From: Sphingopyxis sp. H053
GTDB taxonomy: Bacteria; Pseudomonadota; Alphaproteobacteria; Sphingomonadales; Sphingomonadaceae
Assembly (NCBI RefSeq): GCF_001468225.1
Contig: NZ_LNRU01000001.1
Coordinates: 1-64,000 of the forward strand
Direction: 5' to 3'
DNA: 64,000 bases
Shown: positions 1-6,270 of the stretch, one piece after another
How the letters are laid out: every line of letters starts with the position of its first letter
How positions within the stretch are numbered: the first letter of the stretch is position 1
Translations under genes and position numbers: made by a program
Notes under the pieces: model-generated
What the model was told of the DNA's origin: nothing
The model's input: only the letters and a program-made list of their open reading frames with translations
The model's database searches: none

Positions 1-3000
1 CCCGAAACCCCGCCGCCGCCCCAACCAGCGCCGGCGCCGGTGGTGGCGTCAGGATCGGCGGCGCGGGCGCTGGTTGGGGCGGCGGCGGGGTTTCGGGTGT
101 CGGCGCGGGCGGCGGCGGGGGCGGCAGCGTCGAGCGTAGATACCAATTATCCCCTGTGCCGGCGGACGTGCCGCCCCGGAACAGGAAATATTCATAGGCG
201 CCGGCCGCGACACGATGGTTGAGCGCAAAGGCACCGCCCGCGGTCGTGCCGCCATTGATCGCCTCGACGACGAGGATCCCGTTCAGCGCCGTGACGGCGC
301 CGGTGCCGCCCGCGTTGAGCACGGTGATTCCCGTTGTACCCGACGCGGCACCCGCGTCGATTACCAGCTTGTCGGACAGCGACGCATCGTCGCCGAGCAC
401 GGTGTCGATGAACAGCAGCCCGTTGTCGCCGATATAGTCGCCGCGCACGGTGAAGCTGTCGCCCGGCGTGTTGCCGCCGTTGGTCAGGTCGATCCGCCCA
501 GCATTGGTCAGCGTCGCGCGCTGGCCCGCGGTAAAGGCGGTGATTCCGCCATTGGCGCCGCCGCCGAAAATGGTGCTCGACGCGTCGAGTGTGAAACTGC
601 CGGTGCCGGTCCCGGCGTCGCCGAGGGTCAGGAAACCGTCGAAGGTCAACTCGCTATCGTTCGTCGCGTTAATCGTTTCCCAACTGTCGAACCGCGCGAT
701 ACCGCCCGTCGTCACATTGTCGAAAACCAGCGCGTCGGCGCCGGCGCCGCCGGTGATCCGCGGCGAGGCGCCGAGGTTGGCATTGGTCAGATTGGCGAGC
801 AGCGCGCTGTCATTGTCGCCGCCCATATCGATCGTGCCGTGCACCACGCCGCCGCCGTCCCAGACGACGCGGTCGGTGCCGACGCTCATCAACACGTCGC
901 CGCCGACCGACCCGCCAGTGATGGTGACGCTGTCGGTGCCGCCCGACACACTGATATTACCGCCAATCGTGCCGCCCGACAGGATGATCGTATCGTTGCC
1001 GAACCCGGCGACGAGATTGCGGTCGATCGTGCCGCCCGACATGTCGAAAAGATTGTCGGCAAGCTTCATGTTGACGCGGCCGATGCGGCCGCCGGTCATC
1101 CGCGCGGTATCGCCGTCGTCGAAGGCGTCGACAATGCGGCCGCCGGTCATCAGGAAGGTGTCCATCGAACCGCCCTGATTGAGCGTATTGATCTCGCCGC
1201 CCGTCATCACGAAATCGTCGATGCCTTCGCCCTGCTGGACCTGTCCGGTGATCGTCCCGGCACTGATCTCGAACCGGTCGTCGCCATTGCCCTGGTCCAC
1301 CGATCCGTTGATGGTGCCACCGGCCATCACGAAATTGTCGATGCCATCACCCTGCTGGATCTGGCCGGTGACGGTCCCGGCGCTGATCTGGAACCGGTCG
1401 TCGCCACTGCCCTGATTGACCGGGCCGTTGATGGCGCCGCCGTTGACGACAACACAATCATTACCCGCCCCCTGCGAGACGCCAGATACCTGACCAGCAG
1501 TCTCCACCGTCAGGCAATCGTCGCCGGCGCCCTGATCGACCAGGCCCGATATGGTTCCGAAGACACTGAGTGTGTCGTTGCCGAGTCCCTGCACGAGCTG
1601 GCCGCCCTGGACGATGCCACCGGCGCGTATGATCGCGCTGTCGTTTCCGCCACCCTGGTCGAGGTTACCGTTCACGGTGCCGGCAATGTCTAGCACATCA
1701 TCGCCGTCGCCCATGCTCGCATTGCCCGTGTAGGCCGCGTTTATGATCAGCGTCTGGGTGCCGGCCGCCCCGGTAATGCTCGCCGGTCCGCCGCCTGCAC
1801 CCGTCAGAGTTCCGTCGATTTGCAGCGTCGTCGCGGCCGCCATGGTTACGCCGGACGTGGCGAGGGTCCCGCCGCTGGCCAGGAGCAGCGATCCCTCATT
1901 CAGCCTCGTGTTTCCCGCTATATTGGTCGCGCCGCTAAGCGTCAGTGTGCCGGCGCCGGTCTTTTCGATCGCGCCGCTGCCGGTAATCGCCCCCGCATAG
2001 GTTCCACCATCGGGCTGCGCGAACCGCACGAGCCCGTCGTTCGTGACCGTCGGCGGCAGGCTTTGCGCGCGAGCCTCCAGCGTACCGGCAGCCCGGACCA
2101 GGACCTGACCGGTATAGTTCGCGTTGTCGCCTGTGAGCACCAGCGTGCCCTCCTGAACGTCGGAGACTGTGACTCCGGTGATCGTGCCGGTCAGCGTCCA
2201 GGTGCCGGTCTCGTTCTTGACGAGCGATTCAAAGCCTACGAAATTGCCGGGCAAGGTCGATTGTCCGACGCCGCTTAGGAAAATCTGGTCGTTGCCCGCA
2301 CCGCCACTGAAACTGCCGGTTACCGTCGAGCCGGTGAAGAGCCGCAGGATGTCATTGCCGCCGGCGAGGCTGATGCTTCCCCTTATGATGCCTCTGTTGG
2401 TGAAATCGAGAGCGCCATTGCCGGAGCCGCCGATCACCGTGCTTGTTGTGCCGTTGCCGGCTTCGATGACGCCGGTTGCGTTGTTGATGACGGTGTTTAA
2501 GCCGCTGGTGTTCTGCGACCAGATGGCGACGGCTCTATCGGCGTCGATGGTGCCGTTGTTGATGATCGTATTGCCGGCGCCCTGAAAGTTCACCGCTTCG
2601 GCCTGTCCCTGGGTTCCGGTGGCAAGAAGCTGTCCCGTCGGTGCGATCGTTATCGTTCCGTTGTTGCGGATTTCAATCGTGTTGCCGCCCGTGCCGAACT
2701 GGCCGTTGGAGGTGGTGGCAGCATTGCGGACGGTCGCACCGCTTTGAATCGTGATATTGGCATTGTCGCGCAGGCTGATCGCGTTGTCGTTGCCGGTAGA
2801 GATTTCGCTGCCGCCCGAGACTTCGACGGTGCGATTGTCTCCCGCTGGAGTATTGCCCTCGCCAACTCGGGTCGTCCAGGGATTGGGGGCGGCCGTATCG
2901 CAAGTGGTTACGCTGCCAACAGTCGTGCAGGCAGCCTGGACAGGGCTGGATGAGAAAAGAATAGTTCCGGAAACAAGGGCTGTTCGGGACAGAAGACGAC

Positions 3001-3097
3001 TTGTCCAGGAAAAGGTGCGCGGCTGCTTTAGCAAGCGCGTGCGCAGCGACCGACGGATGGCGAAAGCAGAAACATCGGGGGCGGTCGAGGCAGGCAT
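1..3097 (-). CDS. Autotransporter-like repetitive surface protein, 5' part (runs off left edge)
   Basis: About 1032 residues are in the window; the frame is open to base 1, so the C-terminus is missing. The ATG at 3097 follows a good purine-rich ribosome site. An extended signal sequence (basic residues 15-38, hydrophobic 39-54, cleavage near Ala55) leads to a Gly/Asn/Thr-rich passenger of short beta-helix repeats such as TITGQVQQGEGID and FVMTGGEIN. Two adjacent 40-residue units are encoded by a 120-bp tandem repeat (1201-1440). The in-window C-terminus is a Pro/Ala linker (TPETPPPPQPAPAPP), typical just before a type Va beta-barrel, which would lie to the left. Adhesin or haemagglutinin-type autotransporter is the likely class; the ligand cannot be told. 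A 32-bp inverted repeat lies in the linker. Confidence 0.85.
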   Translation of the reverse strand, partial: MPASTAPDVSAFAIRRSLRTRLLKQPRTFSWTSRLLSRTALVSGTILFSSSPVQAACTTVGSVTTCDTAAPNPWTTRVGEGNTPAGDNRTVEVSGGSEISTGNDNAISLRDNANITIQSGATVRNAATTSNGQFGTGGNTIEIRNNGTITIAPTGQLLATGTQGQAEAVNFQGAGNTIINNGTIDADRAVAIWSQNTSGLNTVINNATGVIEAGNGTTSTVIGGSGNGALDFTNRGIIRGSISLAGGNDILRLFTGSTVTGSFSGGAGNDQIFLSGVGQSTLPGNFVGFESLVKNETGTWTLTGTITGVTVSDVQEGTLVLTGDNANYTGQVLVRAAGTLEARAQSLPPTVTNDGLVRFAQPDGGTYAGAITGSGAIEKTGAGTLTLSGATNIAGNTRLNEGSLLLASGGTLATSGVTMAAATTLQIDGTLTGAGGGPASITGAAGTQTLIINAAYTGNASMGDGDDVLDIAGTVNGNLDQGGGNDSAIIRAGGIVQGGQLVQGLGNDTLSVFGTISGLVDQGAGDDCLTVETAGQVSGVSQGAGNDCVVVNGGAINGPVNQGSGDDRFQISAGTVTGQIQQGDGIDNFVMAGGTINGSVDQGNGDDRFEISAGTITGQVQQGEGIDDFVMTGGEINTLNQGGSMDTFLMTGGRIVDAFDDGDTARMTGGRIGRVNMKLADNLFDMSGGTIDRNLVAGFGNDTIILSGGTIGGNISVSGGTDSVTITGGSVGGDVLMSVGTDRVVWDGGGVVHGTIDMGGDNDSALLANLTNANLGASPRITGGAGADALVFDNVTTGGIARFDSWETINATNDSELTFDGFLTLGDAGTGTGSFTLDASSTIFGGGANGGITAFTAGQRATLTNAGRIDLTNGGNTPGDSFTVRGDYIGDNGLLFIDTVLGDDASLSDKLVIDAGAASGTTGITVLNAGGTGAVTALNGILVVEAINGGTTAGGAFALNHRVAAGAYEYFLFRGGTSAGTGDNWYLRSTLPPPPPPAPTPETPPPPQPAPAPPILTPPPAPALVGAAAGFR
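66..97. repeat. Right arm of a perfect 32-bp inverted repeat (left arm 1-32)
   Basis: Bases 66-97 are the exact reverse complement of bases 1-32, with a 33-base spacer. On the coding (minus) strand the first arm encodes the Pro-rich PETPPPPQPAP and the second ALVGAAAGFR. Such a long perfect palindrome inside a coding region may be a real hairpin in a low-complexity linker or a sequence-assembly fold-back. Confidence 0.8.
1201..1440 (-). repeat. Two tandem 120-bp coding repeats in the autotransporter
   Basis: Bases 1201-1320 and 1321-1440 align without gaps at roughly 83 percent identity. Each encodes a 40-residue passenger unit with the pattern GxGIDxFVMxGGxI then GDDRFxISAGT. Weaker copies continue on both sides. 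Confidence 0.85.
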
Positions 3098-3210
3098 GGT
3101 TTTCCCTTCTTTTATGGGCGCAGCCTGGTCCCTTTTTCCTCGTCGAATTGCCGAGAAAAATTGTGCTGTTTCCGTAGAATAACCTACGCGGCGATGGTTA
3201 TGCAATTGCT

Positions 3211-3237
3211 AACGGGCCATCGTTTCAGCCCGTTTTT
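3211..3237 (-). terminator. Hairpin just after the DUF4126 gene
   Basis: Stem AACGGGC (3211-3217) pairs with GCCCGTT (3228-3234) around a 10-base loop. A run of T follows on the plus strand and a run of A precedes on the minus strand, as in bidirectional terminators. It lies directly downstream of the stop codon of the leftward DUF4126 gene and could also insulate the autotransporter promoter. Confidence 0.5.
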
Positions 3238-3894
3238 CTAACGGTCCGGGGTCGGAACCTGAGCGGGCGGCAATTCGCCTGCCGCCGGCGTTTCGTCGCC
3301 CAAAGCGCGCTTCAACGTCGCCTTGATATTGCGCAGCAGCCGGCGCAGCGCGATGATGACGATGACCGCGGCAACCGCGAGTAGAATCGCGATGACGATG
3401 GCCAGCGGCGGATAGGCGATGGCCAGCGCCAGCAGGCCGCCCGTGGCGACATCTTCGCCGGTCGACACAACGGCGTTGCTCAACGGTTCGGGGCTGACGT
3501 TGACGACCGCGCGCGTCGTCGCCTTGGCGCCATGGCTCAGCAAGGCGCCGCCGCCGCCCAGCAGGAAGGCGATGACCTGCCACGCCGGATCCGACGAATC
3601 GACCAGCGCCAGCGCCAGCAGCGCGCCGCCGAGCGGGCGGATGATGCTGTGGACCGTATCCCAGATCGAATCGACCCAGGCGATCTTGTCGGCGAGGAAC
3701 TCGGCGATGGTGCCGACCGCGGCAACGCCCAGCACCCATGGATTGGCGAGCACCTGCAAGGCGGCGAGATGTTCGGGCAGCGGCAGCCAGCCGAAATGCA
3801 TCGCGGTGCCGGTTGCCAATATGGTGAGGTAGAGCCGCCAGCCGGCAAGGAGGCTGAGGCTGCCCGCGACGCCCAAAATCTCGACGATTCCCAA
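3238..3894 (-). CDS. DUF4126 family membrane protein
   Basis: A 218-residue integral membrane protein. The N-terminus reads MGIVEILGVAGSLSLLAGW, with hydrophobic stretches around residues 5-30, 50-60, 85-115 and 150-185, then a basic cytoplasmic tail (RRLLRNIKATLKRALGD) and a Pro-rich end. The spacing and motifs such as LADKIAWVDSIWDTVH match DUF4126 proteins, whose function is unknown. It is divergent from the NUDIX gene, with 110 bases for both promoters. A hairpin follows the stop. Confidence 0.75.
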   Translation of the reverse strand: MGIVEILGVAGSLSLLAGWRLYLTILATGTAMHFGWLPLPEHLAALQVLANPWVLGVAAVGTIAEFLADKIAWVDSIWDTVHSIIRPLGGALLALALVDSSDPAWQVIAFLLGGGGALLSHGAKATTRAVVNVSPEPLSNAVVSTGEDVATGGLLALAIAYPPLAIVIAILLAVAAVIVIIALRRLLRNIKATLKRALGDETPAAGELPPAQVPTPDR

Positions 3895-4004
3895 TGCCGT
3901 GCTCCCCGTCCCGGATCCCTTGGCCGTGCGTCATCTTGCACCCGTCCGCGCGCCGCCGCAATGCCGGGATGACAAGGGGGTGCGGCACGGTTATCGCTTG
4001 CGCC

Positions 4005-4799
4005 ATGACCGATACGCCGACGACCCCGCCCGCCGAACTGTTGCCCGACGGCGCCATTCCCGCCGCGACGCTGGTCATCATGCGGCCGGCGGACGACGGC
4101 GGCGCTGACGAGATATTGATGGTCAAGCGGTCGGTCACCATGGCCTTCGCGGCCGGGGCGGTCGTGTTTCCCGGCGGCCGCGTCGATCCCGACGATTATC
4201 GGGTGGCGCGCCTTTACGGGCCGGGCATCGACGAAGCCGACGGCTCGGCGCGGGTCGCGGCGCTGCGCGAGACGCTGGAGGAAACGGGCCTCGCGGTCGG
4301 TTGGCCGGCGCTGGCCGAAAGCGACGTCGCCGAGGTGCGGCAGGCGTTGCTCGCCGGAACGCTGCTTTCGGACATATTGGCAGCGCGCGGCGACCGAATC
4401 GCATTGGAATCCTTCGTCCCCTTCGCGCGGTGGTGCCCCAATTTCAAAGAGGCGCGAACGTTCGACACGCGATTCTATGCCGTCGCCGCGCCGCCGCACA
4501 GCCATGAACTCACGGTCGAGGAGGCCGAGCACAGCCATATTTTCTGGGCGAGCGCGAAGGCCACGCTGGCGATGGCCGACCGCGGCGACGTGTCGGTGAT
4601 CTTTCCCACCCGACGCAATCTCGAACGCCTGGCACAAGTTGCAGATTTCGCCAGCTTTTCAGAGCATTCCGGCCAGTTTCCGGTCGAGCTCATCACGCCA
4701 TGGATCGAGGAGCGTGGGGGGCAGGCCCATCTCTGCATCCCCGGGCATCTTGGCTATCCTGTCACGAGCGAATCCTTCGAGCGTGTACGGCGCGGATAA
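4005..4799 (+). CDS. NUDIX hydrolase with an insertion in the Nudix box (NUDT19-like)
   Basis: A 264-residue protein from the ATG at 4005; the frame is open upstream to 3894, but MTDTPTTPPAELLPDGAIP fits family N-termini better. MAFAAGAVVFPGGRV is followed, after about 30 extra residues, by the catalytic helix RETLEETGLAV, that is, REUXEEXGU. This split Nudix box is characteristic of the NUDT19/RP2p group, some members of which hydrolyse CoA and acyl-CoA. The Nudix fold is clear; the substrate is inference. The protein has no signal peptide, so it is probably cytoplasmic. Confidence 0.8.
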   Translation: MTDTPTTPPAELLPDGAIPAATLVIMRPADDGGADEILMVKRSVTMAFAAGAVVFPGGRVDPDDYRVARLYGPGIDEADGSARVAALRETLEETGLAVGWPALAESDVAEVRQALLAGTLLSDILAARGDRIALESFVPFARWCPNFKEARTFDTRFYAVAAPPHSHELTVEEAEHSHIFWASAKATLAMADRGDVSVIFPTRRNLERLAQVADFASFSEHSGQFPVELITPWIEERGGQAHLCIPGHLGYPVTSESFERVRRG

Positions 4800-4871
4800 G
4801 TAGCGTTCGATGCAACAACTTTTCCCCTATTTATGATTTACTAAGATTTACCGGGGTAGGGCAAAACGTCG

Positions 4872-4900
4872 TTGCAATTGCTGAACGCCGTGCCTAATAA
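4872..4900 (+). promoter_or_regulatory. Candidate sigma70-type promoter for the small protein at 4973
   Basis: TTGCAA (4872-4877), a 17-base spacer and TAATAA (4895-4900) stand about 70 bases before the start codon. The -35 matches well and the -10 moderately. No other promoter-like pair is obvious in this gap. Confidence 0.4.
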
Positions 4901-4972
4901 GGCCCTGCAGAAGCAGACCGGGGGAAACTTCGCCGGTGTGATTCGACAAAAGTAATCCAGTGGACGGAGAAA

Positions 4973-5203
4973 ATGATGAACCTGCTTAAGAAAGCTGCGA
5001 TCTCTCTCGCAGCGACCTCGATGATTGCGGCGCCGGTTGCCGCGTCGGCTGCTCCCGCAGCCCGCGCAGCTTCGGCCGTTGACGGCCAGAGCGAACTCGA
5101 AGGCAGCACGAGCTGGATCATCGCTGTCCTCGCTCTCGTTGCTGTCGTTGGCGGCATCATCATCGCGTCGGACAACGACGACGACAAGCCGACCAGCCCG
5201 TAA
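4973..5203 (+). CDS. Small exported or membrane protein, sphingomonad type, unknown function
   Basis: A 76-residue protein beginning MMNLLKKAAISLAATSM, preceded by the ribosome site GGACGGAG. It has a cleavable-looking signal sequence (residues 1-28, Ala-X-Ala near 24-28), a polar Ser/Gln/Glu segment, one membrane helix (about 46-66, SWIIAVLALVAVVGGIIIA) and an acidic tail (SDNDDDKPTSP). It therefore looks like a small type I membrane protein with an acidic cytoplasmic tip. The gene is monocistronic, with its own likely promoter and a strong terminator, which suggests high expression. I do not recognise a function. Confidence 0.75.
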   Translation: MMNLLKKAAISLAATSMIAAPVAASAAPAARAASAVDGQSELEGSTSWIIAVLALVAVVGGIIIASDNDDDKPTSP

Positions 5204-5233
5204 TAACGGCTGATCTGGCTAGCCAGACTTTCG

Positions 5234-5272
5234 CAAAGGGCTCCGAGCTTCGCTCGGGGCCCTTTGTTTGTT
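5234..5272 (+). terminator. Strong Rho-independent terminator of the small-protein gene
   Basis: A 14-bp stem (5234-5247 with 5253-5266, one G-U pair) with a CTTCG loop, followed by TTTG. It begins 31 bases after the stop codon. This is the best intrinsic terminator in the window. Confidence 0.85.
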
Positions 5273-5319
5273 CCGGGTGGTGATACACCCACGCGTCGCC
5301 AAGGCGCGGCGATGCAGGG

Positions 5320-6183
5320 TCAGAGTGCGATGGTGCGGTTCGTCCGCGATCGCGCGAGCGGGATCGCCTGGCGCGCGCGCCCGGCCGCGGCCGCGTCGAT
5401 GGGGGCCAGCGTCAGCGCATAAGTCTCGGCGTGCGCATCGCCCGGCGTCGCAGCATCGGCCAGAACGATACCCCAGGGATCGACGGCAAGGCTGTGGCCA
5501 AAAGTCTGCCGGCCGTCTTCATGCGTGCCGCCCTGCGCCGCCGCCACGACATGACAGCCCGTTTCGATCGCCCGCGCGCGCATCAGGACATGCCAATGCG
5601 CCTCGCCCGTCGATACGGTGAAGGCGGCGGGGATGGCGATCAATGTCGCGCCGCGATCGACCAGCGCGCGGTACAATTCGGGGAAGCGCAAATCGTAACA
5701 GACGCTGAGCCCCAAAAGCCCGAGCGGGGTTTCTGTGACCACGACGGCCTCGCCGCCCTCATAAGCGGCCGATTCCTGCCAGTTTTCGCCTGAGGGCAGG
5801 GTGACGTCGAACATGTGGATCTTGTCGTAACGCGCACGGATGCTGCCATCGGCGGCGATGACATGGCTGCGGTTGACGCGCCGTTCGCCGTCGTCGGCCA
5901 GCAGCGGCATCGATCCTGAATGCAGCCATATTTCGTGCTTTTGCGCCATCGTCTGCAGCGCCGCGGGCCAGGGACTGTCGGTTTCGCGCGCCATGTGCGT
6001 GCCCGATCGCGCGCGGTCGCGGTCGAGGAGCAGCGACATTTCGGGCAGGAAGACCATCGCGGCGCCGTGCGCGGCGGCTTCGCTCATCGCGCGGTCGATC
6101 GTCGCCAGATTGACGGCGGGGTCGATGCCGCTGGTCATCTGGACGAGTGCGGCGAGGGGGGCGGCTGGTGAAGGGATATCCAT
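5320..6183 (-). CDS. Carbon-nitrogen hydrolase, Nit1/Nit2-type amidase
   Basis: A 287-residue member of the nitrilase superfamily with the complete triad: Glu48 (FLPEMS), Lys121 (RYDKIHMFD) and Cys162 (SVCYDLRFPELYR). The YDLRFPELYR context is that of Nit-type enzymes, which hydrolyse deaminated glutathione or omega-amides (2-oxoglutaramate) rather than nitriles. No signal peptide, so cytoplasmic repair or amide metabolism is likely. It is divergent from the M16 peptidase gene, with 87 bases between the starts. The exact substrate is inference. Confidence 0.85.
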   Translation of the reverse strand: MDIPSPAAPLAALVQMTSGIDPAVNLATIDRAMSEAAAHGAAMVFLPEMSLLLDRDRARSGTHMARETDSPWPAALQTMAQKHEIWLHSGSMPLLADDGERRVNRSHVIAADGSIRARYDKIHMFDVTLPSGENWQESAAYEGGEAVVVTETPLGLLGLSVCYDLRFPELYRALVDRGATLIAIPAAFTVSTGEAHWHVLMRARAIETGCHVVAAAQGGTHEDGRQTFGHSLAVDPWGIVLADAATPGDAHAETYALTLAPIDAAAAGRARQAIPLARSRTNRTIAL

Positions 6184-6270
6184 CGCATCTGGCTAAGCCC
6201 GTGGCGTTCGCAGGACAAGCCGCATGACAGTTCAGTGGCCAGCAAGGTTCGAAGGCGATAAGATGGGCCA

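Noticed and set aside
215..1693. Long plus-strand open frame (492 codons) in the first 1.7 kb
   Set aside because: It is the complement of the repetitive autotransporter gene; its His/Asp/Arg-rich repeats mirror the minus-strand passenger, which has a signal peptide, a ribosome site and family features.
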